A DNA stretch of 64,000 nucleotides, taken from the NCBI RefSeq assembly GCF_017308015.1, contig NZ_JAFKFW010000018.1, positions 43,485 to 107,484 of the forward strand, in the 5' to 3' direction. The stretch's first letter is position 1. The number at the start of each line of letters is the position of its first letter. The position numbers and the translations under genes are program-made. This DNA is from Allobosea sp. GTDB lineage: Bacteria; Pseudomonadota; Alphaproteobacteria; Rhizobiales; Beijerinckiaceae. A model generated the notes under the pieces. It was not told where the DNA came from, did no database searches, and saw only the letters and a program-made list of their open reading frames with translations. Below, in pieces: positions 26,126 to 34,682 of the stretch.

Positions 26126-28111
26126 ATGCAGGCAGGCGGCATCACCGAGACCATCTGGCATTTCATCGGTTATCTGCATCTCGCCGATTCCGTGGCGCGC
26201 GCGCCGGAATTCTATGAGAGCGATCCGCCGCCGCCGCTATTGCCCGGGCTTTACGATCCCGCCTCGGAGCCGCTGCGCGGCCTTGCCTTCGACGAACTCG
26301 TCTCGATTCCGACCCCGATCCATGAGGCGTCGGTTTCGAATGCGCACGATAGCCTGGGCCATGCTTCGTCGCCCGCGAGCCTCGCCGGCCTGGCCCGGTC
26401 GCTGCCATCTGTTCTGCTGCCGCTGAAGCCGGTCGTCTTCCATGCCGAGGGGTATGGCATCGGCCTGCGCGCGACGCCCCGCGTCATCACCGCCGAGTAC
26501 CGGGAAGGCGGTATCGAGAACCAGATCCAGATTCGCCAAAGCAACGTCGCGGATGATCGCGATCTGATCACCTCGGATGCGATCCGCCATGCCGATGGCA
26601 GCCTCGTGGTTCCCGAAGAGCTGCAGCTTGGCGGTGATTTCGCCGCCCTCCTGGCACAAGCCGACGATGTCGCCCCGATAGGCATTCCCGATATGACGGC
26701 GGCGCTCCAGGCGGGGACCGGGGATATCGTCGCCATGATCTCGGGTCGTGACGCCGTCTGGGTCCAGACCGGGAGCCCCTATGCGGATGGCGGCCCGCCC
26801 GGCGCCGCGCCAGAAGGGCGTATCGTCGATGGGGTCGTCGGCGCTCCCGATCCTTACCAGCCGACTTTGCTCGACATCGCGCCCTGGCGCCCGGGGGAGG
26901 CGCCGGTCGAACTCGTCCATGAAGCGAAGCTGGATCTCACCGGCCCGACCGGAGGCGTCGCGACACTGGCCGAAACCGGCCTGAATACGCAGATCAACGC
27001 TGCCGTAATCGTCGACGCCAACGAGGCCACCGGCTCCATGATGGTCGGCGGCGATTATTTCTACAGCCGCGGCATCGTCCAGGTGAACATTCTGGCCGAT
27101 AACGATCATGTCGACATAGCCGTCGCTGGCAATCTCTCTCCCATCGTGAAGACCGCGGGAAACGAGATTCATAACATCGCAGAATTCATCACGCATGAAT
27201 CGACGATCGCGGTTCGCGGGGCCGCGGCCACTCCGCATTGGGTCGTCGACGTGATGCCCGGCGACTTCTACGACGTGAAGTCGATCGTCCAGTTCAACGG
27301 GCTCGACGACAACGACCGCACGGTCCAGGCGGAGTCCGGCACCTATTTCAATCTTGGCACTGGCGAGAACCAGCAGATCAATCTGACCAAGATCTTTGGT
27401 GCCGACCACTATGACATCATCATCGTCGGCGGCGACTATCATCGCGCGGACTGGATCTACCAGTACAACATCATGCTCGATCCCGACTACGCCAAGCTCT
27501 ACAGCACGGGCGGGGAGGGGGACGACACGACCGTCACCACAGGCTTCAACAGCCTGACCAACGCGGCCACCATCGAAAGCTACGATGCGACGGCGTTCAA
27601 GCCGATGCTCGACGCCCATCACGAGCTCCTCGGGCTTCTCGCGGATGGGGCCACCATCCTCATTCCCGACGCCGACTGGCAGCTCTACGGCAGTGCTTCG
27701 GGCACGCTCAGGATCCTCTACGTGCCCGGCGACTACTACGACATCAACGTCGTCACGCAGGTGAACTTCCTGGTCGACGGCGACCAGAGCCTCCAGGCCA
27801 GTGCCAGCGCGGGCACTGAGCAGGGGGTTGCCGCAGGTGGCAACAGCGCGCTCAACGAAGCCTATATCGTCGACCCCGGGCTCCTCTCGACCTCCAACTA
27901 TCTGGGTGGCGAGGCCTATGAAGAGGCGGTGCTGATCCAGGTCGACATCGTGACCGACAGCGACACGGTTACGATCCATGACACGACCACGCTGGTGCCG
28001 GAACTCGTCGCCTTCGCCGAGCACGCGGTGCAGGAGCCGGAGCCCGATTGCCCGCCCGCGCAGACCGTCGATCTCCAGCAGGATCATCTGACGTCGAGCA
28101 TCATGGCCTGA
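26126..28111 (+). CDS. Repeat protein associated with type I secretion, unknown function
   Basis: I know no named family for this 661-residue acidic protein without a signal peptide. From about residue 280 it contains five copies of a composite repeat. Each has an Asn-rich element ('GLNTQINAAVIVDANEA', 'GFNSLTNAATIESYDA') followed by a beta-like element with Gly-Asp-Tyr and Q-x-N-x-x-x-D-x-D: 'VGGDYFYSRGIVQVNILADN' (~307), 'MPGDFYDVKSIVQFNGLDDN' (~377), 'VGGDYHRADWIYQYNIMLDP' (~434), 'VPGDYYDINVVTQVNFLVDG' (~533) and 'LGGEAYEEAVLIQVDIVTDS' (~592). The Asp/Asn pattern suggests metal binding or a stacked beta structure. GGAGG precedes the ATG. It is followed after 41 bases by the ABC exporter gene, so it is likely exported or part of the system. 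Confidence 0.8.
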   Translation: MQAGGITETIWHFIGYLHLADSVARAPEFYESDPPPPLLPGLYDPASEPLRGLAFDELVSIPTPIHEASVSNAHDSLGHASSPASLAGLARSLPSVLLPLKPVVFHAEGYGIGLRATPRVITAEYREGGIENQIQIRQSNVADDRDLITSDAIRHADGSLVVPEELQLGGDFAALLAQADDVAPIGIPDMTAALQAGTGDIVAMISGRDAVWVQTGSPYADGGPPGAAPEGRIVDGVVGAPDPYQPTLLDIAPWRPGEAPVELVHEAKLDLTGPTGGVATLAETGLNTQINAAVIVDANEATGSMMVGGDYFYSRGIVQVNILADNDHVDIAVAGNLSPIVKTAGNEIHNIAEFITHESTIAVRGAAATPHWVVDVMPGDFYDVKSIVQFNGLDDNDRTVQAESGTYFNLGTGENQQINLTKIFGADHYDIIIVGGDYHRADWIYQYNIMLDPDYAKLYSTGGEGDDTTVTTGFNSLTNAATIESYDATAFKPMLDAHHELLGLLADGATILIPDADWQLYGSASGTLRILYVPGDYYDINVVTQVNFLVDGDQSLQASASAGTEQGVAAGGNSALNEAYIVDPGLLSTSNYLGGEAYEEAVLIQVDIVTDSDTVTIHDTTTLVPELVAFAEHAVQEPEPDCPPAQTVDLQQDHLTSSIMA

Positions 28112-28152
28112 GGCGCAGCAACGAGACGTCAAAAGAACAGGACGGGAAGGGC

Positions 28153-30228
28153 ATGAGCGAAAAAAGCGAAGCACTGCCGCCGGCCAGACCGCCTTCGGCG
28201 GGGTCGCCACCGGTCCGCCTGATCGGCTTGCCGCAGGCGATCGGCCTGGCGGGCGGGACGCCCGACGCTACGGCCAACAGCAACAGCCGCATCGGTCTGG
28301 CACCTGTCGCCTCGCCCCCGTTTCCCGCAGCGGGCACCCCGCGCGCCGATGCACGTGGCGATGGTCAGCCGCTACCCGAGCCCGTTCCGTTGCGTCCGAA
28401 AGCGGATGCCGAGGCGCCGAAGACTGCCCATGACGGCGATCGCGGCGGCAAAGGCGGAGGCGGAGGTCATGGCGGCGGTGGCGGGTCCGGCCACGGCACG
28501 CCGATCGAACAGCGCCTCGGCGATCGGGATTTCAAGCAGGTCCTCGGCCAGGGCCTTTCCGGAGCACGGCACAACCTGCTGATCGTGGCGGTGTTCTCGG
28601 TCGTGGTGAATACTTTGGTGCTCGCCGTCCCGATCTATCTCTTCCAGATGTCGGACCGCGTGCTGACCAGCCGCAGCCTGGACACGCTGATCATGCTGTC
28701 GCTCATCGTCATGGTCGCGATCGGGGCGCATGTTCTGCTCGACATGGTGCGCCGCTTCATGCTGATGCGGGTGGCGGTCGATGTCGAAAGCCGGCTCGGC
28801 GGCCCCGTGCTCGCGGCAGCGGCCAAAGCCGCCCAGACCGGCTCCAACCGCGAGTTCCAGACGCTGGCCGATCTCCAGCAGATCCGCAGCTTCCTGACCG
28901 GCCCGGTGATACTGACGATGCTCGATGCGCCGACGGCCCCGATCTACCTGCTGGCGGTTTATCTGATCCATCCGCATCTTGGCTACATCGTCACCATTGC
29001 GGCGGTCGTGCTCTTCGTCATCGCCTATTTCAACCAGCAGTTCACCGCCGTGCCGTTCGCGCGCTCCAGCGCCTTCTCGACGCGCGCCAATCTCCAGTCG
29101 GAGGCGATGTCGCGCAACGCGCAGGTCATCAATGCGATGGGCATGATCCCGGAGGGCGTGCTGATGTGGGGCCGCGAGACGGCTGAATCCCTAAAGGCCC
29201 AGGTCAGCGCCCAGGACCGCAACATCCTGATGACCGGCGCCTCCAAGTTCTTCCGGCTGGGCACGCAGGTCGCGATGCTCGGCTGGGGCGCCATGCTCTC
29301 GCTCGAAGGTCAACTGACCGGCGGCATGGTCATCGCCTCCTCGGTCGTCGCCGGCCGCGCGCTGGCGCCGATGGAGGGCACGATCGAGGGCTGGCGCAGC
29401 TTCATCCACGCGCGCGCCGCCTTCCAGCGCGTCAAGGCGCTGCTCCAGGCCTCGCCGCTCAATCTCGACCGGCTGAAGCTGCCGAGCCCGAAAGGCCGCC
29501 TCGACGTCGAGCGCATCCTCTATGTGCCGCCGCCGAACAAGAAGGTCATCCTGAACGGCATCAGCTTCAGCCTCGAGCCGGGGGATTCGCTCGCAATCGT
29601 CGGCGCCTCCGGCTGCGGGAAATCGACGCTCGCGCGCATGCTCGTCGGCTCGATCTCGCCGACGGCCGGCACGGTGCGGCTTGACCGGATGGAGCAGCGC
29701 AACTGGGATCCGCGTCAGTTCGGCGAGAATGTCGGCTATCTCCCGCAGGATGTTCAGCTCTTCCCGGCCTCGATCAAGGCCAATATCGCCCGTATGCGGG
29801 AGGACGCGTCGGACGCCGATGTCTTCGAGGCGGCCGAGATCGCCGATATCCACGAGATGATCGCGCAGTTCGCCCACGGCTACGAGACGCAGATCGGCAT
29901 CGATGGCGCTCCGCTCTCGGGCGGGCAGAAGCAGCGGCTCGGCCTCGCGCGGGCCTTCTACGGCAATCCGCGGCTGGTTGTGCTGGACGAGCCGAATTCC
30001 AATCTCGACGTGCTGGGCGAGGCGGCTCTCGCCCGCGCCTTCGAGCGGGCCAAGACGCGCGGCATGACCGTGGTCGCCGTGACGCAACGGCCGTCCCTGC
30101 TGCGCAGTGTCGACAAGATCATGATGATCAAGGACGGCGCCGTGCAGGCCATCGGCACCCGCGACGAAATCCTGCCGATGATCGTGGGGCAGCGCAGCAT
30201 CGATGGCGCCGCGCCGCGGCCGCAATAG
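28153..30228 (+). CDS. Type I secretion system ABC transporter (permease/ATPase fusion)
   Basis: This inner-membrane exporter of ~691 residues has three parts. A ~130-residue Pro-rich and then Gly/His-rich cytoplasmic N-terminus ends in 'GGKGGGGGHGGGGGSGHG'. A six-helix transmembrane domain follows ('LLIVAVFSVVVNTLVLAVPI' onward). The C-terminal ATPase has Walker A 'GASGCGKST', signature 'LSGGQKQRLGLARAF' and Walker B 'LVVLDEPNSNLD'. It lacks a C39 peptidase domain, so the substrate is not a double-glycine bacteriocin; the PrtD/LapB-like subfamily exports RTX-type or adhesin proteins. GGGAAGG precedes ATG 28153. The partner adaptor follows 22 bases on. No TolC-type outer-membrane gene lies in the window. 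Confidence 0.93.
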   Translation: MSEKSEALPPARPPSAGSPPVRLIGLPQAIGLAGGTPDATANSNSRIGLAPVASPPFPAAGTPRADARGDGQPLPEPVPLRPKADAEAPKTAHDGDRGGKGGGGGHGGGGGSGHGTPIEQRLGDRDFKQVLGQGLSGARHNLLIVAVFSVVVNTLVLAVPIYLFQMSDRVLTSRSLDTLIMLSLIVMVAIGAHVLLDMVRRFMLMRVAVDVESRLGGPVLAAAAKAAQTGSNREFQTLADLQQIRSFLTGPVILTMLDAPTAPIYLLAVYLIHPHLGYIVTIAAVVLFVIAYFNQQFTAVPFARSSAFSTRANLQSEAMSRNAQVINAMGMIPEGVLMWGRETAESLKAQVSAQDRNILMTGASKFFRLGTQVAMLGWGAMLSLEGQLTGGMVIASSVVAGRALAPMEGTIEGWRSFIHARAAFQRVKALLQASPLNLDRLKLPSPKGRLDVERILYVPPPNKKVILNGISFSLEPGDSLAIVGASGCGKSTLARMLVGSISPTAGTVRLDRMEQRNWDPRQFGENVGYLPQDVQLFPASIKANIARMREDASDADVFEAAEIADIHEMIAQFAHGYETQIGIDGAPLSGGQKQRLGLARAFYGNPRLVVLDEPNSNLDVLGEAALARAFERAKTRGMTVVAVTQRPSLLRSVDKIMMIKDGAVQAIGTRDEILPMIVGQRSIDGAAPRPQ

Positions 30229-30250
30229 CGCCAGGTTGGGGAGTGGGCAC

Positions 30251-31591
30251 ATGAGCGTCCAATTGGTCTCGCAGCCCTGGTACAGCGATGTGCCGCGCAG
30301 CACCCGCGCCGCTACGATCGGCGGCGCCGTCATCGTCGCTGTCACCGTGATGGGCTTCGGCGTCTGGGGCAATACCGCGCCGATCGCAGGAGCGGTCATC
30401 GCCACCGGCGTCTTCGTCACCACCGGCCAGAACAAGACGATCCAGCATCTGGAAGGCGGTGTGATCCGCGAGATTCTCGTCAGAGAAGGCGATGTCGTCG
30501 TGCCCGGCCAGCCATTGGTCAAGCTCGACGACACCTCCGCCCGGGCCGAATTGCGGCGCCATGAGCTCAAGCTCTATCGCCTCGAGATGATCGAGGCGCG
30601 GCTCCGGGCCGAGATCGCCGGCCTCGATGATTTCGTCGGGCCGCCGCATCTGCTCGACAAGCGGGCTGACCCCGATATCGCCGTGCTGTACGCAGCGCAG
30701 CGCACGGCCTTCCGCGCCCGGCAGAACAATATGGCGAGCGAGATCGCGGCTCATCAGAAGAGCATCGATGCGCTGGAGGAGAAGATCGCCGGCAGCAAGG
30801 TGCAGCTCGCCGGTGTCCAGCAGCAGTCGCAATTGCTGAAGGAAGAGCTGGAGGGCAAGCAGGCCCTGCTGCAGCGGGGCTACATCCGCAAGCCGGAGGT
30901 GCTCTCGTTGCAACGCCTGGCCGCCAATCTGGCGGGCGAGGCCGGGCGCATCAGCGGCGATATCGGGGATTCCCGCGAGCGGATCGCGCGCTCGGTCGAA
31001 CAGATCGACGGTGTTCGCAAGAACGCCCAGAAGATCGCCTCCGACCAGCTCCAGGAAATCAATGCCGATCTCAACGATGTGCGCGAGCGCATCCACACCG
31101 TGAAGGGCGTGCTCGACCGCTCCAACATCACCGCGCCGGTCAAGGGCACGGTGGTCAAGCTGCGCTATCACACCTCCGGCGGCGTCATCGAGGCCGGCAA
31201 GAACATCATGGAGATCGTCTCGCTGCAGGACGAACTCATCATCGAGGCGCGCGTGCGTCCGCAAGACATCGACAAGATCAGGCACAGCCAGGTCGCCACG
31301 GTGCGCCTGACGGCGCTCAACCAGCGTATCACGCCCATGGTCAGCGGCCGGGTCATCTACATTTCGGCCGATGCGCTGCCCGACGAGAAGCAGCGCGCCT
31401 ATCCCGCCGTACCGGACCTCTACGTCGTCCGCGCCCGACTCGATCCGGGCAGTCTCGTCGGTCTGCACGATTTCCAGCCGACGCCGGGAATGCCGGCCGA
31501 CATGTATATCCAGACGGCCGAGCGCACCTTTTTCGAGTATCTGATGCAGCCGCTGAAGGACAGCATGGCCCGCGCCTTCCGCGAAACCTGA
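30251..31591 (+). CDS. HlyD-family type I secretion membrane-fusion (adaptor) protein
   Basis: This periplasmic adaptor joins the ABC exporter to an outer-membrane channel. The ~446-residue protein has one N-terminal membrane anchor ('ATIGGAVIVAVTVMGFGVWG'), a lipoyl/barrel-sandwich half ('KTIQHLEGGVIREILVREGD', 'VVVPGQPLVKLDD'), a long coiled coil (~130-290, heptad-rich 'EIAAHQKSIDALEEKIAGSK'), the returning lipoyl half ('RSNITAPVKGTVVKLRYHTS') and a beta-barrel with a terminal domain. These are the HlyD/PrtE features in standard order. Start 30251 has GGGGAG upstream. It is co-transcribed with the exporter. A dyad follows at 31641. Confidence 0.93.
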   Translation: MSVQLVSQPWYSDVPRSTRAATIGGAVIVAVTVMGFGVWGNTAPIAGAVIATGVFVTTGQNKTIQHLEGGVIREILVREGDVVVPGQPLVKLDDTSARAELRRHELKLYRLEMIEARLRAEIAGLDDFVGPPHLLDKRADPDIAVLYAAQRTAFRARQNNMASEIAAHQKSIDALEEKIAGSKVQLAGVQQQSQLLKEELEGKQALLQRGYIRKPEVLSLQRLAANLAGEAGRISGDIGDSRERIARSVEQIDGVRKNAQKIASDQLQEINADLNDVRERIHTVKGVLDRSNITAPVKGTVVKLRYHTSGGVIEAGKNIMEIVSLQDELIIEARVRPQDIDKIRHSQVATVRLTALNQRITPMVSGRVIYISADALPDEKQRAYPAVPDLYVVRARLDPGSLVGLHDFQPTPGMPADMYIQTAERTFFEYLMQPLKDSMARAFRET

Positions 31592-31640
31592 GGCTGCCCG
31601 GGTCGACCGGCAGGATCGCCCTCAGGCCGGTCGGGACGGC

Positions 31641-31673
31641 GGTTTCCCTGGTGCTGCCCGCGCCAGGGAAACC
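31641..31673. terminator. Stem-loop between convergent genes
   Basis: A perfect 11-bp stem GGTTTCCCTGG / CCAGGGAAACC with an 11-base loop lies between the converging HlyD-type and IclR genes. T-tracts are absent on both sides, but its placement suggests a shared bidirectional terminator. Confidence 0.6.
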
Positions 31674-31717
31674 GTGTGCCGACCGAGATGGGCCGGTTTC
31701 TTTCGGAAAGGGAGAGG

Positions 31718-32560
31718 CTAGCCGATTTTGCGGCCGGCGCTGAAATGGCCGATGCGCCAGCCGAGCTTCTCCTCGATACGGCGGGCCGCATTCTTCACCG
31801 CCTCGACGAAACTCGCATGCTCCTCGTTCACGCGGAACTCCGGCACCACGATCGAGACCGTGATCGGGCAGGCGCCGGTCTCGTCCAGCACGGGCGCGGC
31901 GATGCAGGCAACCGCATAATCCGACTCGCCGGCCTGGATCGACACGCCCGCTGCGAGCGCGTCGCGCGATTGGGCGAGCAGGGTGGCGGGATCGGTGACG
32001 GCACGTCCGGTCGGCGAGGCCTTGGCACTCTTGCGGAAGAGGGCGCTCCGCCCCGTTTCGTCGAGCCCGGCGACGAGAAGCCGGCCGGAAGCCGTCCAGT
32101 TCAGCGGCACGCGGGTGCCGACGCGCGAGGTGATGATGAAATGGCCGGGGCCCTCTGCCATGGCCTCGACCACCATCATGCCGCCGTCGCGGCCGCAGAT
32201 CTGTACGGTCTCGCCGACTTCGCGCGAGAGCACATGCATCTCATGCGTCGCGACGTTGATGACCTGGAGATCGCGGGCATAGGCGAGGCCATAGTGATAG
32301 AGCCTCGGTCCCAGCCAGACACCGCCGTCGCCGGCACGGGCCAGCAGGCTCTTGTCGAGCAGGTCCTCGACGATGGCATAGACGGTCGAGAGCGGCGCGC
32401 CGATCGCGCGGGCGATCTCGTAGGCTGTCAGCGCCCGGCCTTCCTGCTGGAGATGGTCAAGAATCTGCACGGCGCGGTCGATGCCGCTGACGCGCGAGCG
32501 CCGCTGCCCGGTCGGTTCCGGGGCGTCTTGGCCTGTTTGCGTCGTCGGAGCCTTGCTCAT
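31718..32560 (-). CDS. IclR-family transcriptional regulator
   Basis: The 280-residue regulator has an IclR winged helix at ~25-85 ('SGIDRAVQILDHLQQEGRAL', 'TAYEIARAIGAPLSTVYAIV') and the IclR effector domain ('VGETVQICGRDGGMMVVEAM', 'PLNWTASGRLLVAGLDE', 'GVSIQAGESDYAVACIAAPV', 'PITVSIVVPEFRVNEEH'). It is last in the long minus-strand catabolic unit (42106 to 31718) and follows the amidohydrolase by ~42 bases. It is the obvious candidate controller; AT-rich palindromes upstream of the peptide-binding-protein gene (37224-37258) are possible targets. The effector is probably the imported compound or an early intermediate. Confidence 0.92.
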   Translation of the reverse strand: MSKAPTTQTGQDAPEPTGQRRSRVSGIDRAVQILDHLQQEGRALTAYEIARAIGAPLSTVYAIVEDLLDKSLLARAGDGGVWLGPRLYHYGLAYARDLQVINVATHEMHVLSREVGETVQICGRDGGMMVVEAMAEGPGHFIITSRVGTRVPLNWTASGRLLVAGLDETGRSALFRKSAKASPTGRAVTDPATLLAQSRDALAAGVSIQAGESDYAVACIAAPVLDETGACPITVSIVVPEFRVNEEHASFVEAVKNAARRIEEKLGWRIGHFSAGRKIG

Positions 32561-32602
32561 ACCAGCGCTTTCATACCTGCTGCTCGCCGAGTCAACGCCA
32601 AG

Positions 32603-33808
32603 TCAACGCCAGGACAGGCCGTGGCTGTGCCGGACGAGCCGGCGCGGACGCGGCACATAGCGACTGGCCGTGATCGGCTCCGCGCCGATCACGGCATGGC
32701 GTGGCTCGAACAGCCGGGCCAGGCGCGAGACGTCGCCATTGGAATCGGTGGCTTCGAGATCGCCGTCGATCAGGTCGAAGATCGTGAAATCGGCGCGCTG
32801 GCCGACGGTCAGCCGGTCGGTCATGTCGAGTTTGATCACCGACGCCGGTGCATGGGTCACCGCCTGGATGATGGCGTCGAACGGCATGCCGACCGACAGC
32901 AGCTTCGACATCGTCGTCGCCAGGTCCCAGACCGGGAAGTTCATGCAGCGGTTATGCAGGTCGGTCGAGATCGAGAACGGCATTAAACCGCGCTGGATCG
33001 CGGCCTCCGCCACCTTGAAGGAGAAGGAGGCGCCGCCATGGCCGATATCGAGGCGCACCCCCTCCGCCGCGCAGCGCTCGGCCAGCTTGAACAGGTCCTC
33101 GTCCTCCAGGATGCTCGATCCGGCCTTGCCGTTGAAGCAATGGGTGACGACGTCGCCGGGCCCGAGGATCTCCAGCACCTCGTCATAGAGTGCCGGGGGC
33201 TCGCCGACATGGACCATCATCGGCAGCTTCAGGATCTTGGCGATCTTCTTGCCGAGCTTGACCGGCGTGACGCCCCAGGAACCGGTGATGACATGGCTCG
33301 CGCGGACCTTGAGGCCGACGATGTGCTCGCTGTTCTCGGCATAGCATTCGATGATGCGGTCGAGATCGATATCCTTGATGTCGCGCAGCTCCGGCACGCG
33401 GTTGCAGGCGACGAGCCCGATCGAGCCGAGATTGAGGAAGGCCTTGATCCGCTCGCGCGCCGGCTCGATGACATATTCGCGGAAACCGTGGAAATTCGCT
33501 TCGCCGGCCGAGCCTGCGTCGACCATGGTGGTGACGCCGCGCTCGGCCCCGCAATCGCTCGGCCGGAGCGAGATGTCGGTGCCGCCATGCCAGACATGGA
33601 CGTGCAGGTCGACCCAGCCCGGCGAGATGAAGGCGCCCTTGCCGTCGATGCGCTCCGCATCGACCGGGGCAGCGAGCCCTGCGCCGATCGCGGCGATCCT
33701 GCCGTCGCCGCCGACGAGGATGTCAGTGGCCGCAGCCGGGATCGCCGGCCCGAAGGCGACCGGCTTCACATTGGCGATCAGGAGCGGCTGCCGCGTGGCA
33801 GGTGTCAT
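32603..33808 (-). CDS. Amidohydrolase/deacetylase-family metallohydrolase (dihydroorotase-like)
   Basis: This ~401-residue metal-dependent amidohydrolase has 'WVDLHVHVWHGGTDI' (metal-binding H-x-H), a Lys in 'HIVGLKVRASHVITGS' placed as the carboxylated lysine, His ligands in 'MMVHVGEPPALYDEVL' and 'DVVTHCFNGKAGSS', and Asp in 'PFSISTDLHNRCMNFP'. It belongs with the EF_0837-type deacetylases, which in many bacteria are encoded beside a SelA-like PLP enzyme, as here. The start at 33808 lies 1 base after the permease stop, so translation is coupled; the longer upstream frame is rejected. It probably removes an N-acyl or ring amide group from the imported compound before the PLP step (inference). 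Confidence 0.87.
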   Translation of the reverse strand: MTPATRQPLLIANVKPVAFGPAIPAAATDILVGGDGRIAAIGAGLAAPVDAERIDGKGAFISPGWVDLHVHVWHGGTDISLRPSDCGAERGVTTMVDAGSAGEANFHGFREYVIEPARERIKAFLNLGSIGLVACNRVPELRDIKDIDLDRIIECYAENSEHIVGLKVRASHVITGSWGVTPVKLGKKIAKILKLPMMVHVGEPPALYDEVLEILGPGDVVTHCFNGKAGSSILEDEDLFKLAERCAAEGVRLDIGHGGASFSFKVAEAAIQRGLMPFSISTDLHNRCMNFPVWDLATTMSKLLSVGMPFDAIIQAVTHAPASVIKLDMTDRLTVGQRADFTIFDLIDGDLEATDSNGDVSRLARLFEPRHAVIGAEPITASRYVPRPRRLVRHSHGLSWR

Positions 33809-33809
33809 G

Positions 33810-34682
33810 TCAGAGGTCCTTCCGCAGGCGCGGATCGAGCAGGTCGCGCAGGCCGTCGCCCACCATCTGCAGGGAGAGCACGGCCAGTACGATGGCAAGG
33901 CCGGGGAAATAGGTCATCCAGTCGGCCTGTCCGATATATTGCCGGCCCGAAGAGATCATCGTGCCCCAGGTCGGGATATCCGGGCTGACGCCGAGCCCGA
34001 GGAAGGAGAGGCCGGCTTCCGCCAGCATGGCGCTGGCGAAGATGAAGGTGGCCTGCACCGTGATCGGCGAGACGATGTTCGGCAGGACATTCCGGACCAT
34101 GATCCGCGAGGTCGGGTTGCCGAAGGCGCGCGCCGCCTCGACATAGGGCAGTTCGCGGATAACCAGGGTCGCGGCCCGAACGATGCGCGCGAGCCTGGGC
34201 GCATAGACGATCGAGAGCGCGATGATCACCGTCATAAGCGACGGGCCCAGCGCCGCGACCAGCGCGATCGCGAGCAGGATGTCGGGGAAGGCCATCATCG
34301 CGTCGATCAGGCGTGCGATCGGCGTGTCCAGCCGCTTGAAGAACCCGGCGAGCAGCCCGAGCGTAACCCCGATCAGCGAGGACAGCACGACGACGGCGGC
34401 GCCGACCGAGAGCGACAGCCGGCCCGCATAGAGCATGCGCGAGAAGATGTCCCGGCCGAATTCGTCGGTGCCGAACCAGTAGGTTGCGGAGGGCGGCTTC
34501 AGCCGGTTGACGATCGAGAGCTTGCCCGGCGCATAGGGTGCGAGCAGTGGCGCCAGCGCGGCGAGCAGCACGAAGACGATGAGGATCGCGAGGCCGATCG
34601 CCACCATGCGGCGCTTCAGCAGATCGCGCAGGAAGGTCCGGCCGCGGCTTGGCATCGGCGCGTCGGGGGCGAGATCGGTCAT
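33810..34682 (-). CDS. Peptide/nickel-type ABC transporter permease, DppC-like
   Basis: The 290-residue inner-membrane protein has an N-terminal cytoplasmic segment, a first helix ('RRMVAIGLAILIVFVLLAAL'), 'YWFGTDEFGRDIFSRMLYAG' (the DppC/OppC 'GTDxxGRD' motif) and the permease loop 'YVEAARAFGNPTSRIMVRNV', with 'SSGRQYIGQADWMTYFPGLA' near the end. It pairs with the DppB-like permease whose stop it overlaps by one base. Together they form the channel for the binding protein encoded at 35684-37206. No DppD/DppF ATPases are encoded in the unit. Confidence 0.92.
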   Translation of the reverse strand: MTDLAPDAPMPSRGRTFLRDLLKRRMVAIGLAILIVFVLLAALAPLLAPYAPGKLSIVNRLKPPSATYWFGTDEFGRDIFSRMLYAGRLSLSVGAAVVVLSSLIGVTLGLLAGFFKRLDTPIARLIDAMMAFPDILLAIALVAALGPSLMTVIIALSIVYAPRLARIVRAATLVIRELPYVEAARAFGNPTSRIMVRNVLPNIVSPITVQATFIFASAMLAEAGLSFLGLGVSPDIPTWGTMISSGRQYIGQADWMTYFPGLAIVLAVLSLQMVGDGLRDLLDPRLRKDL

